This document shows, piece by piece, positions 9,540-16,377 of a DNA stretch of 19,844 nucleotides. The DNA is from an uncultured Spongiibacteraceae bacterium (GTDB taxonomy: Bacteria > Pseudomonadota > Gammaproteobacteria > Pseudomonadales > CAMLJR01). The notes under the pieces are model-generated. The model did no database searches, was not told the DNA's origin, and saw only the letters and a program-made list of their open reading frames with translations. Made by a program: the position numbers and the translations under genes. Positions within the stretch are counted from its first letter, which is position 1. Each line of letters begins with the position of its first letter. The stretch is taken from contig CAMLJR010000042.1 in NCBI GenBank assembly GCA_946480345.1, positions 1-19,844 on the forward strand, read 5' to 3'.

Positions 9540-9590
9540 TTTGACCCCTCCGCCCCTGCGGGACACCTCCCCTATAAATAGGGGAGGACT
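9540..9590. repeat. GC-rich hairpin element in the grpE-dnaK gap
   Basis: CCTCCCCTA (9566-9574) / TAGGGGAGG (9579-9587) with a TAAA loop, preceded by ACCCCTCCGCCCCTGCGGG (9544-9562). It lies between grpE and dnaK, where a stable hairpin could protect or separate the dnaK message. Similar to the elements at 691-715 and 18450-18505. Confidence 0.55.
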
Positions 9591-9596
9591 CAAACA

Positions 9597-10193
9597 TCAG
9601 GCGGTTTCGTCGATTTTCTTCGCGTTGCCTTTTGCCACCATCACCATCGCGGCGCGCAACAGGCGGCCGTTCAGCGTGTAGCCCTTCTGCATGACGTGCA
9701 GCACGGAATTCGGCTCGGCTGAGGGGTTTTCGACCATCGATACCGCTTCGTGGAATTGCGGATCGAACGGCGCGCCGAGCGGATCGATCTGTTCGACCTG
9801 GAAGCGATTGAGTACATCGAGCAGCGTTTTGCGAGTCAGTTCGACGCCCTCGACCAGCGGCTTGACGCCCTCTGCCTCGCGATCGGGTACGGCATCGAGC
9901 GTACGGTCGAGGTTATCCGCGATGGGCAGCACGCCGTTGACGAATTTTTCCAGCGCGTATTTATGCGCACTTTCGACATCCTTCTCGGCGCGGCGACGCA
10001 CGTTCTGCATCTCTGCCGCAGTCCGCAGCGTCTGATCCTTGGCATCGGCCAACTGCTGTTGCAGTTGCTCGATCGTGGCTTGCAATGACGCCACATCGAC
10101 CGGGGCTTCGGCGGCGCTCGCTTCAGCGGCGGCCTGCTCGGCTGCGGCGGCAATGGCTTCATCTTCGACAGGGGGATTCTGCGGCTCTGTCAC
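9597..10193 (-). CDS. grpE: Nucleotide exchange factor GrpE
   Basis: Releases ADP from DnaK; acts as a dimer in the cytoplasm. 198 aa from the chosen start, close to E. coli's 197. An acidic, Ala/Glu-rich N-terminus and a coiled-coil (about 40-105, LQATIEQLQQQLADAK) lead to NLDRTLDAV, the FDPQFHEAVSMV core and a C-terminal beta-domain with GYTLNGRLLRAAMVMV. The frame could start at TTG 10274, but GTG 10193 is preferred: ACGGAGA stands about eight bases upstream and the added 27 residues look unlike any GrpE. The hrcA-grpE gap is then 84 nt. Confidence 0.95.
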   Translation of the reverse strand: MTEPQNPPVEDEAIAAAAEQAAAEASAAEAPVDVASLQATIEQLQQQLADAKDQTLRTAAEMQNVRRRAEKDVESAHKYALEKFVNGVLPIADNLDRTLDAVPDREAEGVKPLVEGVELTRKTLLDVLNRFQVEQIDPLGAPFDPQFHEAVSMVENPSAEPNSVLHVMQKGYTLNGRLLRAAMVMVAKGNAKKIDETA

Positions 10194-10277
10194 AACGGAG
10201 TCTCCGTAAATGCTGAGTTGATCTGGGAATTTTTTGGCTGGAGCGAGAGATGGGGGCACGCTTTGCGATTTCAACCC

Positions 10278-11318
10278 TCAGATCGATTTCAAGGCTAAAC
10301 TCAGCATCCGCGCGGTGACATCGACGATTGGGATCACGCGCTCGTAAGCCATCCGCGTCGGGCCTACCACGCCGAGAATGCCGAGCGTCTGGCCACCGAC
10401 CTGATACGGCGCGGTGATGACGCTGAAATCGCCGAGCACCTCGAAACCCGCTTCCTCGCCGATAAAAATCTGCACGCCATCGGCACGAATGCAGCGGTCG
10501 ACCAGATCGAGAATATCGCGCTTCTGCTGGAAGGCTTCGAACAGCCCTTTCAGCTTGTCGATCTCTTCGGGAGTGGTGGCGCCGATCAATTGCGTTTCGC
10601 CGCTGACGACGTAATCGCGCTTATCGTCAGGCGGCGTCTCGAAAGCCTTGTTCGCCAGATCGAGGCTGGCTTGCATATGCCTGTCGATGGTCGCTTTGTC
10701 GGCATGCATCGCGTCGAGCAAGGCGCTGCGCACTTCATCAAGGCTGCGGCCGCCGAAGCGCTGGTTGATCATATTCGCGGCGCGCTGCAACTCGGACTCG
10801 TCGTAGGGGCGAGTGGTGTAAATGACGCGGTTCTGAACTTCGCGCTCATTGATGACGAGAATGACCAGAACGCGGTTATCGGACAACGGCAGAAACTCGA
10901 CCTGCCGCAGTATCACGCGTGGCTGGCGCGGCAATGTAACCAGCCCTGCCTGCGCGGTGATTCGCGATAGCAATTGCGACGCGCTCTCGACGAGTTCTTT
11001 CGACGATTTGTCCGAGGTCAATTCCAGTTGCAGGCTCGCCACCGCCTCGCGTTCGAGCGGGCGCACGGTAATCAGCGAATCGACGAAGAAGCGATAACCA
11101 AGCACGGTCGGAACACGGCCGGCGGAGGTGTGCGGAGCGCGGATCAGACCTGCGTCTTCGAGATCGGCCATGATGTTGCGCACTGTCGCCGGGCTGATCG
11201 GCAAGCCGCTCGATTCGAGCAGCGCTTTCGATCCCACCGGCTGCCCTTCGCGGATATAACGCTCGATCAAGGCCTTCAGCAGTAACTGGCTGCGTTCGGT
11301 GATCAGTTCTGTTGCCAT
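10278..11318 (-). CDS. hrcA: Heat-inducible transcription repressor HrcA
   Basis: Repressor of chaperone genes that binds CIRCE operators and is helped by GroEL in known systems. 346 aa. An N-terminal winged helix (about 1-75, helices around SPATVRNIMADLEDAGLI at 42-59, wing PHTSAGRVPT at 62-71) precedes the GAF-like and dimerisation parts; GFEVLGDFSVITAPY and LGILGVVGPTRMAYERVIP near the end are diagnostic. First gene of hrcA-grpE-dnaK-dnaJ(-dapB). No CIRCE operator is seen before it, but a sigma32-like promoter is. Its HrcA targets, if any, are probably elsewhere, for example groESL. Confidence 0.96.
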   Translation of the reverse strand: MATELITERSQLLLKALIERYIREGQPVGSKALLESSGLPISPATVRNIMADLEDAGLIRAPHTSAGRVPTVLGYRFFVDSLITVRPLEREAVASLQLELTSDKSSKELVESASQLLSRITAQAGLVTLPRQPRVILRQVEFLPLSDNRVLVILVINEREVQNRVIYTTRPYDESELQRAANMINQRFGGRSLDEVRSALLDAMHADKATIDRHMQASLDLANKAFETPPDDKRDYVVSGETQLIGATTPEEIDKLKGLFEAFQQKRDILDLVDRCIRADGVQIFIGEEAGFEVLGDFSVITAPYQVGGQTLGILGVVGPTRMAYERVIPIVDVTARMLSLALKSI

Positions 11319-11401
11319 AGCAATGCCTGTTTATGAGCGGACGCGGAACGAGCCGAATTGTAGCCGCGCCCTATCGCGGAAGCACTGGGTGGTCTGTCGT
11401 C

Positions 11402-11432
11402 ATTAATGGCGATCGATGTGTCGAATATCAAG
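11402..11432 (-). promoter_or_regulatory. Sigma32-like heat-shock promoter upstream of hrcA
   Basis: Minus strand: CTTGAT (11432-11427), 15 bp, CGCCATTA (from 11411), close to the RpoH consensus CTTGAA-N13-15-CCCCAT. It lies about 85 nt upstream of hrcA. A separate TACAAT (11362-11357) closer to the gene could be a sigma70 -10, but no matching -35 is seen. Confidence 0.5.
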
Positions 11433-11466
11433 CTCGTCCGCGCCGTTCCACACCGACACGTCGAAA

Positions 11467-12789
11467 TCAGAACTTGAACACGCGCGGATAATAAGCACCC
11501 AGCGCCAACGCGCGCACGACGACAAAGCCGATGAACGCCAGCCACAAACCGTGATTGCCGAACTGCTGCGCCAGCGGAAACGCCATCAGCGCGAAGAGTG
11601 CAGTCGACACTACCGCCGCATTGCGTAACGGACGCGATTGCGTAGTCCCGATAAAAATTCCATCGAACTGGAACGCCGCGAATGACAGCAGCACATACGC
11701 GGCACAGAACGGCAGAAACTCGCGCGCCAGATCGCGCACCGCTTCGAGCGTGGTTAATCTGTCGATGAAAAAATTGCCGGCAAACCATAAAACCAGCGCC
11801 AGTAATAAAGCGGTTGCCGCAGCCAAATGCGACGAGCGACGCACCACCGCCCGAAACGCGAGTCGATCGTTCGCACCGTGGGCTCGCCCCACTAACGCTT
11901 CGGCAACATAGGCGAAACCATCGAGAAAAAAAGCACTGAACGACACCAGCTGTAACAACAAATGATTGGCTGCCAACGTCGCCGCACCGAAGCGCGCGCC
12001 TTGATCGGTAAAGATCGCGAACCCCGCCAGCAGCGATAACGTGCGCAACATGATGTCGCCGTTCGCGGCGAGCAGCGCACGTAACTTCTGCGAATTGAAT
12101 AGTGCGGCGCGCAACTGCGCACGCACAGCGATAATTTTCACACGCAGCTGGCGCCATACCATCGCACCGGCAATGAACAAGGTGAGCCATTCGGCAAGCG
12201 CGGTGCCGAACGCAACGCCACGCGCGCCCATCTGAAGAACGCCGGCAAAGAAAATATCGAGCAAAATGTTTGCGCCGTTCAGCACCAATTGCGCGATCAA
12301 CAATGCCCGACCGGCGCCACTGCCGATAAAAACCCCCGTCAATACATACAGTGCGAGCGTCGCCGGAGCGCTCCAGATCCGAATGCTGAAAAATTCGCGG
12401 GCGATCGTTTTGGTTTCAGGATCGGCACCGAAGATACGCATCGCAATCGAAATAATCGGCTGCTGCAATGCGATCAACGCGATACCGATAGCGAACGCGA
12501 GCAGCAATCCACGTGCAATAGTCGCGACCTGATCGAGATCATCGTCGCGTCCTCGCGCCTGCGCCACGAAACCGCTGGTGCTCATGCGCAGAAAACCGAA
12601 GCCCCAGAAAATAAAACTGAACAGCAACGTGCCGAGCGCAATCGCGCTCAAATCCTCGACTGCCCCGAAATGCCCGATGACGGCAATGTCGGTCAGCGCC
12701 AGCAGCGGCGATGCGCTATTGGCGAGAATGATCGGAATCGCCATCGCGAGAATGTGGCGATGAGTGGGGATGGGGATAGTGGGAGTCAC
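11467..12789 (-). CDS. dinF: DinF-type MATE-family multidrug/metabolite exporter
   Basis: Inner-membrane, cation-coupled exporter of the MATE family; 440 aa, about 12 hydrophobic segments. By recalled similarity it matches E. coli DinF specifically: TDIAVIGHFG near 33, FLRMSTSGFVAQARG near 66, NGDIMLRTL in the middle, FDGIFIGTTQSRPLRNA and GNHGLWLAF near the end. DinF is a DNA-damage-inducible gene next to lexA in enterics; here it diverges from recN, an SOS gene, and the shared gap has a LexA-like box. GTG 12789 gives an N-terminus of DinF length; the ribosome site is weak. Substrate unknown. Confidence 0.87.
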   Translation of the reverse strand: MTPTIPIPTHRHILAMAIPIILANSASPLLALTDIAVIGHFGAVEDLSAIALGTLLFSFIFWGFGFLRMSTSGFVAQARGRDDDLDQVATIARGLLLAFAIGIALIALQQPIISIAMRIFGADPETKTIAREFFSIRIWSAPATLALYVLTGVFIGSGAGRALLIAQLVLNGANILLDIFFAGVLQMGARGVAFGTALAEWLTLFIAGAMVWRQLRVKIIAVRAQLRAALFNSQKLRALLAANGDIMLRTLSLLAGFAIFTDQGARFGAATLAANHLLLQLVSFSAFFLDGFAYVAEALVGRAHGANDRLAFRAVVRRSSHLAAATALLLALVLWFAGNFFIDRLTTLEAVRDLAREFLPFCAAYVLLSFAAFQFDGIFIGTTQSRPLRNAAVVSTALFALMAFPLAQQFGNHGLWLAFIGFVVVRALALGAYYPRVFKF

Positions 12790-12871
12790 GGCTATCGCTC
12801 AGGCTGCTTTGCTGTACTCATGAATGGATCGACGCATGAACGGATCGCTTTCGGGTTTTATCGTCACACAA

Positions 12872-12901
12872 TTGCCAGCCCCACCCAAACTACTGTATAA
12901 A
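12872..12901 (+). promoter_or_regulatory. Predicted sigma70 promoter of recN
   Basis: TTGCCA (12872-12877) and TATAAA (12896-12901), each 5/6 to consensus, 18 bp apart; the -10 is covered by the LexA-like box. The leader would be about 40 nt. Confidence 0.55.
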
Positions 12902-12910
12902 AACACATAC
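12891..12910. promoter_or_regulatory. LexA-box-like (SOS) operator in the dinF-recN gap
   Basis: TACTGTATAAAAACACATAC. The left half is a perfect SOS half-site (TACTGTATA); the right half has CAT where the consensus CTG-N10-CAG needs CAG. It overlaps the predicted recN -10, the expected place for repression. It is 38 nt from recN and about 100 nt from dinF. Confidence 0.65.
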
Positions 12911-12947
12911 CTATTTTTGCCAGCACTCTAACTCCTGGAACCCCGCC

Positions 12948-14615
12948 ATGCTGACTCATTTGAGTGTCGATAACTACGCCATTGCCGAACACATTGATGC
13001 TGAGTTCGTCGGCGGCATGACCGTCGTTACCGGCGAGACCGGCGCCGGTAAATCGATTCTGCTCGATGCGCTCGGGCTCGCGCTCGGCGGTCGTGCCGAT
13101 GCGGCGGCGGTACGCGCGGGCGCCGAACGCGCGGATATCCATGCCGCGTTCGATATCGCGAAAATCAAAGACGCCAAAGCATGGCTGGAACAGCGCGATC
13201 TGCTGGCCGGCGATGAATGTCTGCTGCGGCGTGTTGTCACTTCCGAAGGTCGTTCGCGCGGGTACATCAACGGCCAGCCAGCGACCTTGCAGGATTTGAA
13301 AACTGTCGGCGAAATGCTGATCGATATTTACAGCCAGCACGCGCATCAATCGCTGCTGCAACGCGCGCAACAGCGCAAATTACTCGATGCATTTGCCGGT
13401 ACCGACGTGCTCGCCGATAACACCAAAATAATTGCGCAGCGTTTCGCATCGCTGTCGGAAAAAATCGCGCAACTCGATGCGCATCGCGACGAACACAACG
13501 CACGCGTGCAATTGCTTAGCTATCAAATCGACGAGCTCGACAAACTCGCGCTCACTCACGGCGAACTCGAAGAACTCGAAACCGAACAGCGCCGCCTCGC
13601 CAATGGCGAGCAGATTCTGCGCAATAGCCAGCATGCCCTGGCGCTCTGTCGCGAAGGCGAAATCAATGTCGTGAATATTTTGAATCAGGCGCTGAAATCG
13701 CTCGGCGATCTCGACGCGAAGCAGCCCGCCATCGATGCCGCCGAACAAATGCTCGGTAGCGCGCTGATTCAGGTCGAAGAAGCGAGCCATGAATTGCAGC
13801 ATTACGTCGATCAATTCGAACTTGATCCGACGCGCCTGCACGACATCGAAAATCGTCTCGATGCGATTTACGACATCGCGCGCAAACATCGCGTACAGGC
13901 GCCGGCATTATCGGCATTGCATGCGCAATTACGCGACGAATTGGACTCGATCGCCGGCGGCGACGAACAGCTCGATAAACTGCGCGATGAATTGCGCACT
14001 CTGCAAAACGATTACGACAAGATCGCGGGCGAGCTGAGTAAGCGCCGCCAGCAGGCTGCCCAGAAATTGCAGAAACATGTCGAAAAACAATTACAGGCTT
14101 TGGCAATGAACGGCTGTCGCTTTAGCGTTGCGCTGAACGAACGCACGCAAACGCAGCCGCATGCGCACGGTCGCGAGGACATCGAGTTTTTAATTAGCAC
14201 GAACCCCGGCACGCCGGCGCAACCGCTGAATAAAATCGCTTCGGGTGGCGAATTGTCGCGCATCAGCCTGGCGATTCAGGTTGTCACCGCACAGACCACG
14301 GCGATTCCGACTCTGGTGTTCGACGAAGTGGATGTCGGCATCGGCGGCGCGGTCGCGGAAGTGGTAGGTAATCTGTTGCGTGAACTTGGCAGTCGCGGTC
14401 AGGTGTTATGCGTAACGCATCAACCGCAAGTTGCCAGCAAGGGACATCAGCATTTCAGCGTCGAGAAAATCACCGAGAAAAAATCGGTGCGCACACAATT
14501 GCGTAAATTAGTCGACGCGGAAAAAATTGAGGAGATTGCGCGGATGCTCGGCGGTATCAACGTCACTGCGCAAAGCCGAGCACACGCAAAAGAAATGCTG
14601 AGTTTTACGCATTAA
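12948..14615 (+). CDS. recN: DNA double-strand-break repair ATPase RecN
   Basis: SMC-like ATPase in recombinational repair. 555 aa (E. coli 553). Walker A GETGAGKS at 29-36, ABC signature SGGELS from residue 432, and Walker B LVFDEVD with DE at 459-460; between them lies a long coiled-coil (about 160-370). All motifs are intact. A LexA-like box overlaps its predicted promoter, as expected for this SOS gene. A terminator follows and separates it from convergent fur. Confidence 0.98.
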   Translation: MLTHLSVDNYAIAEHIDAEFVGGMTVVTGETGAGKSILLDALGLALGGRADAAAVRAGAERADIHAAFDIAKIKDAKAWLEQRDLLAGDECLLRRVVTSEGRSRGYINGQPATLQDLKTVGEMLIDIYSQHAHQSLLQRAQQRKLLDAFAGTDVLADNTKIIAQRFASLSEKIAQLDAHRDEHNARVQLLSYQIDELDKLALTHGELEELETEQRRLANGEQILRNSQHALALCREGEINVVNILNQALKSLGDLDAKQPAIDAAEQMLGSALIQVEEASHELQHYVDQFELDPTRLHDIENRLDAIYDIARKHRVQAPALSALHAQLRDELDSIAGGDEQLDKLRDELRTLQNDYDKIAGELSKRRQQAAQKLQKHVEKQLQALAMNGCRFSVALNERTQTQPHAHGREDIEFLISTNPGTPAQPLNKIASGGELSRISLAIQVVTAQTTAIPTLVFDEVDVGIGGAVAEVVGNLLRELGSRGQVLCVTHQPQVASKGHQHFSVEKITEKKSVRTQLRKLVDAEKIEEIARMLGGINVTAQSRAHAKEMLSFTH

Positions 14616-14648
14616 GAAGAAATGGATTACGCGGGCTTGGTGGAAGGT

Positions 14649-14681
14649 AAGGCGCATCATTTTCCATGCGCCTTATTTATT
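14649..14681 (+). terminator. Terminator between convergent recN and fur
   Basis: Perfect stem AAGGCGCAT (14649-14657) / ATGCGCCTT (14666-14674), 8-nt loop, followed on the plus strand by ATTTATT. It serves recN; the stem may also stop fur transcripts, although no T-run follows on that strand. Confidence 0.75.
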
Positions 14682-14741
14682 GCTTACGTTTATTTATTGC
14701 TCACGCTTATTATTGCTTGCGTTTATTTTTTCTTTCTTACG
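14674..14741. repeat. AT-rich 16-17-bp tandem repeat at the fur 3' end
   Basis: Units reading about TTTATTTATTGCTTACG: 14674-14688, 14689-14705 and 14706-14721 (CTTATTATTGCTTGCG), with a degenerate fourth at 14722-14741 that enters the last codons of fur. The fur stop codon (14723-14725) lies in the array. Confidence 0.65.
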
Positions 14742-15136
14742 TAAAGCACTAACGAGTGATCGACTAATTCGTAGCCGTGATCGACGGCGAGCTGATGCTG
14801 CCGCTTTTCGATAACGTCGTCGAGAAATTCGATGACCTCGCCAGTATCCAGATTGACCATGTGATCGTGATGCTGGGTTTTTGCAAGCTCGAATACCGAA
14901 TGGCCCGATTCAAAATTGTGGCGAGCCACCAAGCCGGCCGTTTCGAATTGAGTCAGCACGCGGTAGACCGTGGCGAGACCTACGTCCTCGCCGGTTTCGA
15001 GCAGATGCTTGTACACATCTTCGGCGCTGAGATGATGATTATTGGTTTCGGCCTGTTCAAGTAATTGCAGAATTTTGACGCGGGGCAACGTGACCTTGAG
15101 GCCGGCTTTGCGCAGTTCTTGAGTTTCTCCCGACAT
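14723..15136 (-). CDS. fur: Ferric uptake regulator Fur (cysteine-free)
   Basis: Iron-responsive dimeric repressor, 137 aa. The winged-helix DNA-binding domain with GLATVYRVLTQFETAGLV (53-70) is followed by the metal-binding/dimer domain with HHDHMV (89-94). N95 and T98 stand where E. coli Fur has its first CxxC pair, and the protein contains no cysteine at all, so a Cys4 structural zinc site is impossible. The C-terminus YVRKKK resembles pseudomonad Fur. A possible promoter lies at 15172-15201. I see no clear Fur box in the gap to divergent bamE. Confidence 0.95.
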   Translation of the reverse strand: MSGETQELRKAGLKVTLPRVKILQLLEQAETNNHHLSAEDVYKHLLETGEDVGLATVYRVLTQFETAGLVARHNFESGHSVFELAKTQHHDHMVNLDTGEVIEFLDDVIEKRQHQLAVDHGYELVDHSLVLYVRKKK

Positions 15137-15171
15137 GGTAGGTGCCCTTTCGCTTTGCGGATTCGATGGGT

Positions 15172-15201
15172 ATTATCACACGCCGCTACCGGAGCGGTCA
15201 T
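15172..15201 (-). promoter_or_regulatory. Possible fur promoter
   Basis: Minus strand: GATAAT (15177-15172) with an upstream TG (extended -10, TGTGATAAT) and ATGACC (15201-15196) 18 bp away. The -10 is good and the -35 weak. Confidence 0.4.
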
Positions 15202-15217
15202 CACAGGTTATCCATTC

Positions 15218-15559
15218 ATGCGCCGTCGTTCGTCCATTTCAGCCGCCATTTTGTTCATATCCACCGTATTTCTCAGCGGTTGCAGCAATTTGGAATTTCC
15301 CTGGGTTTATCGAATCAACGTCGACCAGGGCAATATCATCACGCAGGAGATGGTTAATGAGCTGAAGCCCGGCATGACGCGCGAACAGGTTAAATTCGTC
15401 ATGGGTTCGCCGCTGATTACCGACACCTTCCATGAAGATCGCTGGGATTACATCTACACGCTGATCGACCGCGATGGCAAAAATACGCGTCATAACCTGA
15501 CAGTACTGTTCAGCGGTGACAAGTTGGTTGGATTGAACGGCGACTTCATGCCGCAATAA
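15218..15559 (+). CDS. bamE: Outer membrane assembly lipoprotein BamE (SmpA/OmlA)
   Basis: Lipoprotein subunit of the BAM machine that inserts beta-barrel proteins into the outer membrane. 113 aa, the same as E. coli. A basic start MRRR and a hydrophobic stretch end in the lipobox LSGC with C22 the lipidated residue. YRINVDQGN and the conserved LKPGMTREQVKFVMGSP and RWDYIY follow. The frame extends upstream to 15065 over fur, but ATG 15218 gives the signal peptide. Divergent from fur and convergent with rnfH, as in other Gammaproteobacteria. Confidence 0.96.
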   Translation: MRRRSSISAAILFISTVFLSGCSNLEFPWVYRINVDQGNIITQEMVNELKPGMTREQVKFVMGSPLITDTFHEDRWDYIYTLIDRDGKNTRHNLTVLFSGDKLVGLNGDFMPQ

Positions 15560-15597
15560 GCCGCTAATCAACGCCGAAGAAAATATTAATTACGAAT

Positions 15598-15876
15598 CTA
15601 TGCTTTGGCTGCGCGCTCGCGTCGCGCGGCTTTCGGATCGATCAATAGCGGCCGATAGATTTCGATACGGTCGCCGTCGCGCAACATCTGCCGCGCTGGT
15701 TCCTCGATAACCTTGCCAAAAATCCCGAGCCTTGCGTTCGCTAAATCGATTTCCGGAAATTGTTCGCCGATACCCGAGCGCTGCACTGCTTCAAGCGCAG
15801 TGCACTGATGCTCAACCTTTAAGGTCCGCAGGCATTGCCGATCGGGCAGCGCATAGACGACCTCGATCGTAATCAT
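15598..15876 (-). CDS. rnfH: RnfH family protein (UPF0125)
   Basis: Small ubiquitin-like-fold protein of 92 aa with the family pattern MITIEVVYALPDRQ near the start, VGIFGK-like LGIFGKVIEE (50-59), LRDGDRIEIYRPLLIDPKAARR and a basic tail. Its biochemical role is not established despite the name; no rnf genes are nearby. Its ATG overlaps the ratA stop by four bases (ATGA at 15873-15876), so it is translationally coupled to ratA. Confidence 0.93.
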   Translation of the reverse strand: MITIEVVYALPDRQCLRTLKVEHQCTALEAVQRSGIGEQFPEIDLANARLGIFGKVIEEPARQMLRDGDRIEIYRPLLIDPKAARRERAAKA

Positions 15877-16313
15877 CCGGCATTGCCACCGTAAAGTTTG
15901 TGGGCGCGCTTCACCAATGCATCGACCATCTGATTGGCCACACCATCGAACATTTTGCGTGCGGCAAAATTCAGCAAGCGGCTCGACATTTCAAAATCGA
16001 GATGCAACGTGATTTTCGATGCCTTGTCGCCGAGCGCGAGAAAAATCCATTCACCGCGAAATTTTTCAAACGGCCCTTCCACCAAGGTCAATTCGACGCG
16101 ATCCGGCAATAATCGATTTTGCGTGGTGAAGCTGTAACGCATACCGCCTTTTGCAAGGTCGAGCCGTGCCTCCATGATTTCCGGCGTGCGCTTCAGCACC
16201 TCCGCACCGACGCAGCCCTCCATATACTGCGGGTAGGCTTCGATGTCGTTGACCAGGTGATACATCGCCGTCGCCGCATACGGGACCAGTGCGCTGCGTT
16301 GAATTGTCGTCAT
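15873..16313 (-). CDS. ratA: RatA / Coq10-like START-domain protein
   Basis: 146-aa single-domain START/SRPBCC protein. YHLVNDIEAYPQYMEGC (about 18-34) and the C-terminal amphipathic helix MFDGVANQMVDALVKRAHKLYG are typical of YfjG/RatA and of mitochondrial Coq10. In E. coli it was described as a toxin acting on ribosome assembly, while the family similarity suggests ubiquinone binding; the sequence does not decide. ATG 16313 is chosen because homology begins at MTTIQRSALV; the longer frame to 16415 would run into the upstream gene. First of ratA-rnfH. Confidence 0.93.
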   Translation of the reverse strand: MTTIQRSALVPYAATAMYHLVNDIEAYPQYMEGCVGAEVLKRTPEIMEARLDLAKGGMRYSFTTQNRLLPDRVELTLVEGPFEKFRGEWIFLALGDKASKITLHLDFEMSSRLLNFAARKMFDGVANQMVDALVKRAHKLYGGNAG

Positions 16314-16345
16314 AGTTCTATTGATTGAATCCGTGGCTTTTTGTT

Positions 16346-16363
16346 CTATCGATTGATCGATAG
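16346..16363. repeat. Palindrome upstream of ratA
   Basis: CTATCGAT-TG-ATCGATAG, perfect 8-bp arms, in the 64-bp gap between the symporter stop and ratA. No T-run follows on either strand, so it is more likely an operator or a weak hairpin than a terminator. Confidence 0.4.
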
Positions 16364-16377
16364 CGAATCGTGCAGTG

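Noticed and set aside
7655..9544. 629-codon open frame opposite dnaK on the plus strand
   Set aside because: Long antisense frames opposite dnaK are a known effect of its codon use. The composition (Arg, His, Phe rich) is not protein-like and no ribosome site is convincing.
11319..11466. CIRCE operator expected before hrcA
   Set aside because: Searched by eye for TTAGCACTC/GAGTGCTAA and close variants; none found.
11303..12190. 295-codon minus-strand frame overlapping dinF
   Set aside because: Out-of-frame reading of dinF, Arg/Cys rich; the DinF frame shows clear family motifs.
15137..15217. Fur box in the fur-bamE gap
   Set aside because: TGATAAT occurs once but no repeated GATAAT array or 19-bp palindrome; better read as a -10.
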